Shown: positions 7,493-14,897 of the stretch, in pieces
Position numbering within the stretch: position 1 is the stretch's first letter
How the letters are laid out: each line of letters opens with the position of its first letter
DNA from: Actinocrinis sp035650855
GTDB lineage: Bacteria; Actinomycetota; Actinomycetes; Streptomycetales; Catenulisporaceae
Assembly: GCF_035650855.1 (NCBI RefSeq)
Contig: NZ_DASRGV010000066.1
Coordinates: forward strand, 1-18,138
Length of the DNA: 18,138 bases
Direction: 5' to 3'
The notes under the pieces: generated by a model
The model's database searches: none
Told to the model about the DNA's origin: nothing
Seen by the model: only the letters and a program-made list of their open reading frames with translations
Program-made: the position numbers and the translations under genes

Positions 7493-8251
7493 ATGCGCCG
7501 ACCACTTCGCACACTGGCCACCGCGGCCGTGGCCTTCGCCGCCGCCCTGGCCGCCCCGGCCGCCACCGCGGTCGCGGCCCCCGCACCCGCGTCCGTCCCC
7601 GCGCCGGCCGCGCAAGCCAAGCCGCCGGCTTCGAACCCGTACGGGGACCCGAACCTGGTCTCCATGTTCGACGGCAAGACGCTCACCGGCTGGACCCAGG
7701 CCGCGGCCGGGGAATGGTCCGTGGTCAACGGCGCCATCCACGGCAACGGCACGGCCCGCGGCTGGATCTACTACAACGTCCAGCAGGCCGGCACGTTCCG
7801 CTGGATCTTCGACGTGCGCCAGGTCAGCGGCAACCACGCACCCACGGTGCTGATCTGGGGCACCACGACGCCGCTGCGCGACGCGCTGAGCGCGATCCAG
7901 TTCCAGCCGCCCAACGGCGGGCACTGGGACTACCGGCCCGGGCACAACAACGGCGGGAAGGGCGAGTTCACCCAGCTGCCGCACACCAAGATCCCGGTGA
8001 ACAACTGGGCGCAGTGCGAGCTCATCGCGGACCAGAAGACCGGGATCGCGCGGATGGCCTGCTGCCCGCTCGCCCCGGGCGCGGCGACCTGCAAGGCGAC
8101 CGAGGTGCTCGACTTCAAGGACCCGACCGCGGGACGGGTCGGACCGCTCGCGATCCAGGTGCACAACAAGGGCATCCACGACGAGTACAAGAGCCTTTAC
8201 ATCGAATCCCCGGTCGTGGACAGTCCCGGATCCTTCATCACCACGAAGTAG
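7493..8251 (+). CDS. Secreted DUF1080 (3-keto-disaccharide hydrolase/GH16-like) protein
   Basis: Exported 252-aa protein with one DUF1080 domain, a jelly-roll domain found in 3-keto-glycoside hydrolases and in proteins labelled GH16-like. The ATG at 7493 has AGGAG five nt upstream. The signal peptide is about residues 1-29, followed by a Pro/Ala linker to about residue 47. The domain starts with NLVSMFDGKTLTGWTQ (54-69), then EWSVVNGAIHGNGTARGW and RWIFDVRQVSGNHAPTVLIWG, and ends with GRVGPLAIQVHNKG and YKSLYIESP, the classical DUF1080 closing strands. Two cysteine sites (MACCPL and ATCKA) may form a disulfide. Known members act on 3-keto sugars made by oxidoreductases of the GFO/MocA type; none is encoded here, so the substrate is unknown. 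It is transcribed alone between a hairpin (7350-7383) and a convergent terminator (8297-8330). Confidence 0.8.
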   Translation: MRRPLRTLATAAVAFAAALAAPAATAVAAPAPASVPAPAAQAKPPASNPYGDPNLVSMFDGKTLTGWTQAAAGEWSVVNGAIHGNGTARGWIYYNVQQAGTFRWIFDVRQVSGNHAPTVLIWGTTTPLRDALSAIQFQPPNGGHWDYRPGHNNGGKGEFTQLPHTKIPVNNWAQCELIADQKTGIARMACCPLAPGAATCKATEVLDFKDPTAGRVGPLAIQVHNKGIHDEYKSLYIESPVVDSPGSFITTK

Positions 8252-8296
8252 CCCACACCCCGCGAGAGTAAGAGTTCTGCGAACTCAGGAGATACT

Positions 8297-8330
8297 GCGG
8301 GTCCTGCTCTCCACGGAGAGCAGGACCCGC
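8297..8330. terminator. Bidirectional terminator between convergent genes
   Basis: GCGGGTCCTGCTCT (8297-8310) pairs perfectly with AGAGCAGGACCCGC (8317-8330) around a 6-nt loop CCACGG. It lies between the stop of the DUF1080 gene (8251) and the stop of the leftward beta-propeller gene (8354), so it can serve both strands. TTCGTCC follows on the plus strand. Confidence 0.85.
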
Positions 8331-8353
8331 TTCGTCCTGCCGTCAGGCGCGGA

Positions 8354-9778
8354 TCAGTGGTGCTTGCCGCCGGCCGGGGCGAGCGCCGTGAGCGAGCCGT
8401 CCATGCCGGGAGCGAGCAGATGCCCTTCCGCGATCGACGGGCCGCCCCAGTACAGCGCGCCTGAAGGGTTGCGGTATGCGAACAGCTGCTTGCCCGTTGA
8501 CGCGTCGAGCACGAGCACGGAGGGGCCCGCCGGCACCGCGAGCAGGCCGTGCGCGCCGGCCAACGCGCCGAGCACATGACCGGTCGTGGCGCAGAACTCC
8601 CACTTGGAGGCGCCGGTCGCCGGGTTCAGGGCCCGCACTCCGCCGGCGCAGCTCTTGCCGCCGATGGTGGTCGTGCCGCCGGCGACGTACAGCGTGGAGC
8701 CGTCCCAGACCGCGGGCGAGAGCGTGCCCTGACCGCCCTGCGGGTCGTCGCCGCTCGCCGCCACCTGACGCTGCCAGACCGGCCCGGCGGCGATGTTCGC
8801 GCGGTCCCAGGCATAGAAGATGCCGTTCTTGTTGCCGAGCCCGACCATCTGCCGCGTCGCTCCGTTGACCGTCGCGGTGAACAGGGTCGGCACCGAGCCG
8901 AAATCGCCGTCGGACAGCAGCTGCGCCTTGGGCACGGTCCAGTGCGCGACCACGGACAGGTTCGAGGTGCGCAGCTCCAGCAGCGAGAACGCGTAGCTCT
9001 TGCCTCCGCCGCTCGGACCGCCTACGGGCACGTACATGTCGCCGGTGGCCGTATCGACGCTCGGCGTGCCGAACACGCCGCCGCCGACGTTGATGTTCGC
9101 CTGCAACGCCCCGGTCGTCGCGTTGAGCTTGTATACGTGCGCTGCGATCACCGGCTGGTCGGCCTGCGACGAGGTCGAGACGAACACGCTGCCGCCGAAG
9201 ACCTTCACCGAGCTCCACGCGAAGGCGTCCCCGCCGACCGCGACGATGTTGGTGCGCCAGATGATCGCGCCGGTGGACGCGTTGACGGCGAACGCCGAGA
9301 CGTGCCCGCCGCCGGTCGCGTCGTTGCCGCCGTCGAAGACCCACAGCACCGGGGTGGAGCCGATCGTGCCGTACGCCGGGGTCGAGGCCATGCCGGCGAC
9401 CTTCGGGTTGCACTTGCCGCACGTGGTCGCGCCCAACGCCCGCGTCCACAGGCTGGAGCCGTTGGCCAGCGACGTGGCATGCAGGTTGCCGTCCCAGGAG
9501 CCCCAGTACACGACGCCGCCGACGACCAGCGGCTGCGCGCTGGCGGACCGGCCGCCGTGCGCGGTCCAGCTCACGGCGAGCGAGCCGGCGTTGCCGGTGG
9601 TGAGCGCGGATTCGCCCGAGTTGAATCCGGCGCCGCCGCTGTCGGCCTGGTACTGGGTCCAGTCGGAGGACCCGGCCGCGGCGATGGCGCTCCGCCCGGT
9701 GGCGGCCAAGGCGCCGCCGGCCAGCGCCGCGGTCACGAGGGCGGCCGAGGCGGGTTTTCTCCAGCCTGAGATGTTCAC
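8354..9778 (-). CDS. Secreted PQQ-binding-like beta-propeller repeat protein
   Basis: Exported 474-aa beta-propeller of the PQQ-enzyme-repeat type. The start is GTG 9778, which has GGAGG eight nt upstream. A TTG at 9793 is in frame but overlaps that ribosome site, so it was not used. The Sec signal peptide spans about residues 1-35 (ASAALVTAALAGGALAATG core). The propeller begins at SSDWTQYQADSGGAGFN. Blade-like repeats recur through the protein, for example ALTTGNAGSLAVSWTA, GVVYWGSWDGNLHATSLANG and VFVSTSSQADQPVIAAHVYK, up to LLAPGMDGSLTALAPAGGK. A CGKC pair occurs in the first third, and Cys pairs in SCAGG and EFCATTG could be disulfides. No separate dehydrogenase domain or heme motif (CxxCH) is visible, so it is more likely a binding or scaffold propeller than a quinoprotein dehydrogenase. 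Its role beside polysaccharide hydrolases is unknown. Confidence 0.85.
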   Translation of the reverse strand: MNISGWRKPASAALVTAALAGGALAATGRSAIAAAGSSDWTQYQADSGGAGFNSGESALTTGNAGSLAVSWTAHGGRSASAQPLVVGGVVYWGSWDGNLHATSLANGSSLWTRALGATTCGKCNPKVAGMASTPAYGTIGSTPVLWVFDGGNDATGGGHVSAFAVNASTGAIIWRTNIVAVGGDAFAWSSVKVFGGSVFVSTSSQADQPVIAAHVYKLNATTGALQANINVGGGVFGTPSVDTATGDMYVPVGGPSGGGKSYAFSLLELRTSNLSVVAHWTVPKAQLLSDGDFGSVPTLFTATVNGATRQMVGLGNKNGIFYAWDRANIAAGPVWQRQVAASGDDPQGGQGTLSPAVWDGSTLYVAGGTTTIGGKSCAGGVRALNPATGASKWEFCATTGHVLGALAGAHGLLAVPAGPSVLVLDASTGKQLFAYRNPSGALYWGGPSIAEGHLLAPGMDGSLTALAPAGGKHH

Positions 9779-10083
9779 GGAAGTTGCCTCCAAGTGCGCG
9801 AGAGGAGAAAGGAGAGGTGCCGTGGAATTTCGGTGGGCGCCGCACCGAAGCGGATGGCCGGTCGGTGACCGGCGGTAGACAGGGCAGGGGAATGGTGCGA
9901 ACGGCGACCTATACGGGTCCTGATCGCAACGCCGGGCACGCCGCGTGCGTGCGGCCGCGGGCCGGGTCCGTCAGCGAGACCGGCCCGGGTCCGCCGCCGA
10001 CCCTCAACGGCGGCGGACCCGGGCTGCGGTCCGGATCGGCGCGCGCTCGCCGATCCCCGCTCGCCGGCTGATCCCTTCCCGAC
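9779..10083 (-). other. Intergenic region upstream of the beta-propeller gene
   Basis: This 305-base gap holds no gene. It contains the terminator of the GH105 gene (9983-10024) and a 17-base palindrome GCCGGTC-GGT-GACCGGC (9857-9873), about 80 nt before the beta-propeller start, which could be an operator. No convincing -35/-10 pair was found; candidate -10 boxes on the minus strand lack a properly spaced -35. The TGAAACATC element is absent. Confidence 0.5.
9983..10024 (-). terminator. Strong hairpin terminator after the GH105 gene
   Basis: GCCCGGGTCCGCCGCC (9983-9998) and GGCGGCGGACCCGGGC (10009-10024) form a perfect 16-bp stem with a 10-nt loop, 60 nt beyond the GH105 stop on the minus strand. 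It separates GH105 transcription from the beta-propeller gene, which therefore needs its own promoter. Confidence 0.85.
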
Positions 10084-11328
10084 TCAGCCGGCTCGGTTGC
10101 CCTGCATCCATTCATTCATGATCAGGAACGCGCCGAGACCGTGGAAGTCGTCGGTCGCCCGCGGCCGGCCCAGGTAGTAGGACAGGTCGCCGACGTTCGT
10201 TCCGATGCAGATGTTCTTGATGTGCGTCGCCCCAGCGGAGTCGGTGGAGACCTCAGCCAGCACGCCCTGGTATCCCTTCGTCGCGATCGACTGGTCCGCT
10301 GTGGGCACATAGCCGAGCGCCACCGACTTGGCGACGATGAACGTGTACATCGCGGAGCACGAGGTCTCGGTCCAGTCCGAGGACAGGCCGCCCTTGTCCA
10401 CGACCTGGAACCAGCGTCCTGTCGCCGGGTCCTGATATGTGCCGATCGCCGAAACCAGCTTCTGCACGGTGCTCAGGATGGTCGCCCGGTGCGGGTCGCT
10501 CTTCGGCAGCGCGTCGAGCGTGGCGAGCGAGGCCATACCGTACCAGCCGATCGCGCGGCACCAGAACTGTGAGGAGTGGTGCGTGGCCGGGTCTGCCCAG
10601 CTGATCGGGTCGAGCGAGTAGGCGTGGTAGAGCAGGCCGGTCGGGCTTTCCAGGTGGCTGCCGTAGACCGTGATCTGCTTGCCGGCCTCGGCGTCGGCGT
10701 ATGCGGCGTCGTTGTAAGCGGCGCCGTAGCGCAACAGGAAGGGCACGACCATGTACGTCCCGTCCAGCCACAGCTGGTTGGTCTTGGAGGTCGCGTGCCA
10801 GAAGCCGCCGTCCGGCGTGCGCGGGTAGGTGTTCAGCCGCGTGCGGATCTGCGCGGCCGCGGTGGCGTACTTGGCCTGGCCGGTCTGCTGGTTCAGCAGG
10901 ATGAGCAGGTTGCCCGCCTGCATGCTGTCGAGGTTGTTGAAGCTGTTGGACAGATGCCCGGACGAGCTGACGAAGTGGTCGACCCAGCCCTTGATGTAGT
11001 TCAGGTACTTGGCGTCGTGCGTCCGCTGATATACGAGGTCTGTCCCGTAGAGGAAGAGGCCGACCTGGTAGCCCCAGCCGCCCAGCTTGGTCGGGTCGGG
11101 GACGCGCTTCATCGTCGAGTCGATCACGGCGCGGGACAGGTCAGTCGGCGCGGCGGCCCCAGCTGCCGCGGCGGGCGCGGCAGGAACGCCGGCCGCAGCG
11201 GCAGATTGCGCTCGAACCGTGGCGGCGGAGCTCGTCCCGGCGGCGAGGCCCACTCCCAGCACGCCGCTGAGCGCGGCCGCGAGGGTCGCGGTGAGGCGGA
11301 GCCGGAAACGAGATGGTCGGCGAATCAT
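10084..11328 (-). CDS. Secreted GH105/GH88-type unsaturated rhamnogalacturonyl hydrolase
   Basis: Exported 414-aa (alpha/alpha)6-barrel enzyme of the YteR/YesR type (GH105, related to GH88). It removes the unsaturated uronic acid left at chain ends by pectin lyases. The ATG at 11328 has GGAGG six nt upstream. The signal peptide is about residues 1-36, followed by an Ala/Pro linker to about 60. Motifs: GGWGYQVGLFLYGTDLVYQ, NNLDSMQAGNLLIL (131-144, including D134), RTPDGGFWHA, NQLWLDGTYMVVPFL with the likely general acid D189, FWCRAIGWYGMASL, and ETSCSAMYTF. It ends with GLGAFLIMNEWMQ. Many characterised GH105 enzymes are cytoplasmic; export here suggests extracellular removal of uronyl ends. 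Its promoter (11409-11456) matches that of the GH28 operon 10 kb away. No polysaccharide lyase gene is present in the window to make its expected substrate. Confidence 0.88.
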   Translation of the reverse strand: MIRRPSRFRLRLTATLAAALSGVLGVGLAAGTSSAATVRAQSAAAAGVPAAPAAAAGAAAPTDLSRAVIDSTMKRVPDPTKLGGWGYQVGLFLYGTDLVYQRTHDAKYLNYIKGWVDHFVSSSGHLSNSFNNLDSMQAGNLLILLNQQTGQAKYATAAAQIRTRLNTYPRTPDGGFWHATSKTNQLWLDGTYMVVPFLLRYGAAYNDAAYADAEAGKQITVYGSHLESPTGLLYHAYSLDPISWADPATHHSSQFWCRAIGWYGMASLATLDALPKSDPHRATILSTVQKLVSAIGTYQDPATGRWFQVVDKGGLSSDWTETSCSAMYTFIVAKSVALGYVPTADQSIATKGYQGVLAEVSTDSAGATHIKNICIGTNVGDLSYYLGRPRATDDFHGLGAFLIMNEWMQGNRAG

Positions 11329-11408
11329 GGGATGCCTCCGAGGCGGCGGCAGGGGCGGCAGTCGGACCGCGCACCGTGTGGTGGGTAAGCCAGGGCACTC
11401 GACTCAGA

Positions 11409-11456
11409 GGTCTACACCAGTGCGGATAGCCGGTCAATGAATGGTCCGATGTTTCA
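11409..11456 (-). promoter_or_regulatory. Promoter and putative operator of the GH105 gene
   Basis: On the minus strand, TGAAACATCGG (11446-11456) begins 19 nt before TTGACC (11432-11437). A 17-nt spacer leads to TAGACC (11409-11414), and the -10 block reads GGTGTAGACCTCT. Geometry and sequence match the plus-strand promoter at 904-951. In addition AATGAA and TTCATT flank the element as a 6-bp inverted repeat with an 11-nt centre. The predicted leader to the ATG at 11328 is about 75 nt. This is the clearest sign that GH105 and the GH28 operon answer to one regulator. Confidence 0.72.
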
Positions 11457-11500
11457 TTGCGTTTTCAGGCCGCAAACGCTTCCGGCGCCCGGTAAATCAT

Positions 11501-11530
11501 TTGCCCCGGTCCGCGCCGGATTGCTGTAAT
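11501..11530 (+). promoter_or_regulatory. Putative promoter of the ribosomal protection gene
   Basis: TTGCCC (11501-11506) and TGTAAT (11525-11530) are separated by 18 nt. Directly upstream of the -35 is an AT-rich patch (GGTAAATCAT), which resembles the arrangement described for WhiB7-dependent antibiotic-response promoters in actinobacteria. That regulator link is only an inference. Transcription would begin near 11537, about 30 nt before the small upstream ORF at 11569. Confidence 0.45.
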
Positions 11531-11568
11531 CGCCGCGAAAGTATTCCCGAGACCAGGAGAAAACGCGC

Positions 11569-11679
11569 ATGCGCGCTGCGTCCATGTCCCCCCGGAAGAG
11601 CTCCTCCTTCTACGTCAAGGACATGACGCTTCGTGAGTACGTTGAACCTCGGGATTCTGGCGCATGTCGACGCCGGTAA
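11569..11679 (+). CDS. Candidate 36-aa leader peptide overlapping the ribosomal protection gene
   Basis: ATG 11569 is preceded by AGGAG at a 9-nt spacing. It opens a 36-codon frame that starts MRAASMSPRKSSSFYVKDMT and ends in a basic tail RRR before TAA at 11677-11679. It covers the weak ribosome site of the downstream GTPase gene (AAGGA at 11617-11621, 11 nt from the GTG) and overlaps the first 15 codons of that gene in another frame. Ribosomes on this frame could block or couple GTPase translation, as leader peptides do for several antibiotic-resistance genes. It may also be a chance ORF; its ribosome site is better than that of the main gene. Confidence 0.4.
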   Translation: MRAASMSPRKSSSFYVKDMTLREYVEPRDSGACRRR

Positions 11680-13666
11680 GACCAGCCTGACCGAGCGGCT
11701 GCTGCACGCCGCCGGAGTCATCGACCAGCCGGGCAGCGTCGACGACGGCAACACCCGCACCGACACGCTCGAGCTCGAGCGGCGGCGCGGCATCACCATC
11801 AAGTCCGCCGTGGTCTCCTTCGACCTCGGCGGCGTCACCGTCAACCTGATAGACACTCCCGGCCACCCTGATTTCATCGCCGAGGTGGAGCGGGTACTCG
11901 GCGTGCTCGACGGCGCGGTGCTCGTCATCTCGGCGGTCGAGGGCGTGCAGGCACAGACCAGGGTGCTGATGCGGGCATTGCGGCGGCTGGACATCCCGAC
12001 GCTGATCTTCGTCAACAAGATCGACCGCCGCGGCGCGGACCGCGAGCGGACGCTGCGCGGCATCCGGGAGAAGCTGACCCGCGCGATCGTGCCGATGGGC
12101 GCGGTACACAAGGCGGGCACGGCCGAGGCCGCCTTCACACCCTTCGCCGCGCACGACGCCGGCTTCGCCTCGGCGGCGATCGACGTGCTCGCAGACCACG
12201 ATGACGCCTTTCTCGCCGACTACCTGGAGGACGAGCACGCGGCCTCGCCCAAGCGGCTGCGCCTCGGGCTCGCGGAGCTGACCGGCAGGTCTCTCGCGCA
12301 TCCGGTCTTCTTCGGGTCCGCGATCACCGGCGCGGGCGTCGCGGAGCTGACGGATGGAATCAGGGAGCTGCTTCCCACGACGGCGGAGCATGCGTACCAG
12401 ACGGCCGACGCCGCCGAACCGCAGGACGCGCCGGCCGATCCGGCCCGCGGCACCGTCTTCAAGGTCGAGCGCGGCCCGGCCGGCGAGAAGATCGCGTATC
12501 TGCGGATGTTCTCCGGAGCCGTGCACACCCGCGACCGGCTGACCCTGCATCGCGCCGGAACGCGGCACGAGGGCAAGGTCACCGCGATCAGCGTGTTCGA
12601 GCGCGGCGCGGATGTGCGTCGCGAGGCGGTGACCGCCGGGCACATCGGCAAGGTCTGGGGCCTGGCCGACGTCCGGATCGGCGACGTGGTGGGCGAACCG
12701 GACACGCCGAGGCGTGCGCATCACTTCTCCCCGCCGACCCTGGAGACCGTGGTCGTACCGAGCCGACGCGCCGAGAAGGGCGCCCTGCACGCGGCCCTGG
12801 CCCAGCTCGCCGAGCAGGACCCGCTGATCGACCTGCGGCAGGACGACGTGCGGCAGGAGCTGTACCTCTCGCTCTACGGCGAGGTGCAGAAGGAGGTCAT
12901 CGAGGCGACGCTGGCCGAGGAGTACGGACTCGAAGTCGGCTTCCGGGAGAGTACGACCATTCACATCGAGCGCCCGGCCGGCACCGGCGCGGCGCTCGAA
13001 GCGATCAAGAAGGGCGACAATCCGTTCCTCGCCACGGTCGGCCTGCGCGTCGAGCCCGGCGCGATCGGCAGCGGCGTGCAGTTTCGGCTCGGCGTCGAGC
13101 TGGGTTCGATGCCGTACGCGTTCTTCAAGGCGGTCGAGGACACCGTGCACGAGACGCTGCGCCAAGGCCTGCACGGCTGGCAGGTCACCGACTGCGTCGT
13201 GACCATGACGCACTCGGGCTACTGGCCGAGGCAGAGCCACGCGCACCAGCGCTTCGACAAGTCGATGTCGAGCACCGGCGCGGACTTCCGAGGCGTGACC
13301 CCGCTGGTCGTGATCGAGGCGCTGCGCGGGGCCGGAACCAAGGTGTACGAACCCGTACATCGCTTCCGGCTCGACCTGCCGGCGGACTCGCTCGGCCCGA
13401 TCCTGCCGATCCTCACGGCGCTGCGCGCCGTACCGCAGACCTCGCGGCTGCACGGTTCCGCGTGCGTGGTCGAGGGCGAGGTCCCGGCCGCGCGGGTGAG
13501 CGCGCTGGAGCGGCAGCTGCCCGGCCTGACCGGCGGGGAGGGGGTCCTGGAGTACGAATTCGACCACTACGAGGAGGTGCGCGGCGAGATCCCGCGGCGG
13601 CCGAGATCCGATCACAATCCGCTGGACCGCAAGGAGTACCTGCTTCACGTCCAGCGGCGGGTCTAG
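11633..13666 (+). CDS. Otr(A)/Tet(M)-type ribosomal protection GTPase
   Basis: Translation-factor GTPase of the tetracycline ribosomal protection family, 677 aa, which in known members binds the ribosome like EF-G and dislodges tetracycline. GTG 11633 is the first possible start (an in-frame TGA lies just upstream) and gives the family's typical N-terminus, LNLGILAHVDAGKTSLTERL. GTPase motifs: AHVDAGKT (10-17), RGITI (52-56), DTPGH (74-78) and NKID (128-131). Domains II-V follow. The domain IV tip region contains SMSSTGADFRGVTPLVV with STGADFR at 547-553, matching the Tet(M)-type STPADFR region, which favours ribosomal protection over EF-G. Divergent copies of this family are common in antibiotic-producing actinomycetes, so actual resistance is likely but not certain. 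It is divergent from GH105 and functionally separate from the pectin genes. A leader ORF precedes it. Confidence 0.88.
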   Translation: MSTLNLGILAHVDAGKTSLTERLLHAAGVIDQPGSVDDGNTRTDTLELERRRGITIKSAVVSFDLGGVTVNLIDTPGHPDFIAEVERVLGVLDGAVLVISAVEGVQAQTRVLMRALRRLDIPTLIFVNKIDRRGADRERTLRGIREKLTRAIVPMGAVHKAGTAEAAFTPFAAHDAGFASAAIDVLADHDDAFLADYLEDEHAASPKRLRLGLAELTGRSLAHPVFFGSAITGAGVAELTDGIRELLPTTAEHAYQTADAAEPQDAPADPARGTVFKVERGPAGEKIAYLRMFSGAVHTRDRLTLHRAGTRHEGKVTAISVFERGADVRREAVTAGHIGKVWGLADVRIGDVVGEPDTPRRAHHFSPPTLETVVVPSRRAEKGALHAALAQLAEQDPLIDLRQDDVRQELYLSLYGEVQKEVIEATLAEEYGLEVGFRESTTIHIERPAGTGAALEAIKKGDNPFLATVGLRVEPGAIGSGVQFRLGVELGSMPYAFFKAVEDTVHETLRQGLHGWQVTDCVVTMTHSGYWPRQSHAHQRFDKSMSSTGADFRGVTPLVVIEALRGAGTKVYEPVHRFRLDLPADSLGPILPILTALRAVPQTSRLHGSACVVEGEVPAARVSALERQLPGLTGGEGVLEYEFDHYEEVRGEIPRRPRSDHNPLDRKEYLLHVQRRV

Positions 13667-13789
13667 GGAACGAGGAACAAGGGACGAGGAACGAAGCACA
13701 CCGCGCGGACCCGACACTCGCGCCTGGACACTGGCGATCCGCAGCCCGGACCGCAAGACTGCAACCGGTTCGACGACGAGGAGTGACGC

Positions 13790-14869
13790 ATGCTGTTCGC
13801 TGGGGTCGCGTGGTCGGCCGAGGGCTACGAGGTCGGGTTCTCGGACCAGGCCGGGCAGCCGGACCCGCGCGTCCCGGCGCGCCGGTTCGGCGGCGGCGAA
13901 CTGCCGGACCTGGTCGCGTTCCTGACCCGGATCGCGCGGGCATCCGGACCGCTCGGAATCGTGGTCGAGAGCACGAACGGCGCGGTTGACGGATTCCTGC
14001 TCGCCGCCGGGCTCGACGTGTACCGCGCTGATCCGGCACTGCTCGACGAGGCCCGCGCGTCTTCGAGCCCTGACCTCGTTGGGCCGCGCCCGGATTTCGG
14101 CTCGGTCCCCGCGCTCGCGCTGGCGCGGGTCGCCGCCGGGCAACTCGACTCGCTCTCGAAGCTGACCACCGAGGACGGCAGCCTCACCGGACGGTACCTG
14201 CCGCCGGCGGCCACCTTCGCCCCGCCGGGCACGGAACTGGAAGCGCGCGGCCGGGAGGCCGGCTGCGTCAAACACGGTCCGCGCGAGCGCCCGGCCGTCG
14301 CACTCAGCTTCGACGACGGACCGCACCCGGTGTTCACGAACCAGATCCTTGAGATCCTGGCGCGTTACCAGGCCCAGGCGACCTTCTTCCCGATCGGCCT
14401 GAGTGCGTCAGGATTCGGAGATCTCCTGGCCAAGGCCGCCGACGCGGGCCACGCGGTCGGCAATCACACGTGGTCGCACCCGTATCTGCCGGATCTGTCG
14501 GCCGCCGGGCTGCGCGAGCAGATCGACCGTACGAGCGAGGCGATCGCGAGCGCGGTCGGCACGCGGCCGTCGATGGCGCGTCCGCCGTACGGTTCGCTGA
14601 CCGCCGAGGTGCTGGAGAAGTGGACCGGGCTCGGCTTCGAGGAGCGGATCGTGCTCTGGGACGTGGACTGCGCGGACTGGGCCCGGCCGGGCGCCGAGGC
14701 GATCGCGGACAAGACGCTCAAGGAGATCCAGCCGGGCTCGATCGTGCTGATGCACGACAGCGGCGGCGACCGCTCGCAGACGGTGCAGGCGCTGCCGGCC
14801 ATCATCGAGGGCTGCCTGGAGCGCGGTTACGGGCTCGCGACCGTGCCCGAGCTGCTGGGGCTGCACTAG
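13790..14869 (+). CDS. Polysaccharide deacetylase (NodB domain) with unusual N-terminal domain
   Basis: Metal-dependent deacetylase of the carbohydrate esterase 4 type in its C-terminal half, 359 aa in all. The ATG at 13790 has GAGGAG six nt upstream. CE4 motifs: ALSFDDGPHP with D175/D176, NHTWSHP with H226/H230, ARPPYGS, WDVDCADW, and IVLMHDSGG. Together they complete the metal site and catalytic residues. Residues 1 to about 140 are not part of NodB. They include VGFSDQAG, GIVVESTNGAVDGFLLAAGLD and a following VYRADP segment, which loosely recall the N-terminal RNase H-like domain of IS110-type transposases (D, then E-x-T-G, then G-x-x-V-x-x-x-D/N-P). There is no signal peptide or membrane segment, which is odd for an enzyme of cell-wall or external polysaccharides. 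It lies 123 nt after the GTPase gene, and no terminator was seen between them. Confidence 0.82.
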   Translation: MLFAGVAWSAEGYEVGFSDQAGQPDPRVPARRFGGGELPDLVAFLTRIARASGPLGIVVESTNGAVDGFLLAAGLDVYRADPALLDEARASSSPDLVGPRPDFGSVPALALARVAAGQLDSLSKLTTEDGSLTGRYLPPAATFAPPGTELEARGREAGCVKHGPRERPAVALSFDDGPHPVFTNQILEILARYQAQATFFPIGLSASGFGDLLAKAADAGHAVGNHTWSHPYLPDLSAAGLREQIDRTSEAIASAVGTRPSMARPPYGSLTAEVLEKWTGLGFEERIVLWDVDCADWARPGAEAIADKTLKEIQPGSIVLMHDSGGDRSQTVQALPAIIEGCLERGYGLATVPELLGLH

Positions 14870-14889
14870 GGCCCAGCAGCTCGGGCACG
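14842..14889. terminator. Long hairpin overlapping the deacetylase stop codon
   Basis: CGTGCCCGAGCTGCTGGG (14842-14859) and CCCAGCAGCTCGGGCACG (14872-14889) form a perfect 18-bp stem with a 12-nt loop. The left arm encodes the last residues of the deacetylase, and its TAG (14867-14869) lies in the loop. The convergent minus-strand gene ends nine bases beyond (14898). It should terminate transcription in both directions. Confidence 0.85.
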
Positions 14890-14897
14890 AGAGGTGA

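Noticed and set aside
9779..9793. TTG at 9793 as start of the beta-propeller gene
   Set aside because: It overlaps the GGAGG ribosome site that fits GTG 9778.
13670..13692. Direct repeat ACGAGGAAC after the GTPase stop
   Set aside because: Two 9-base copies only, with no flanking structure; likely chance.
11615..14326. Very long minus-strand open frame (903 codons) opposite the GTPase and deacetylase genes
   Set aside because: It is a GC-bias shadow: Arg/Val/Asp/Gly-rich translation with no domain, while the plus strand has complete conserved motifs.
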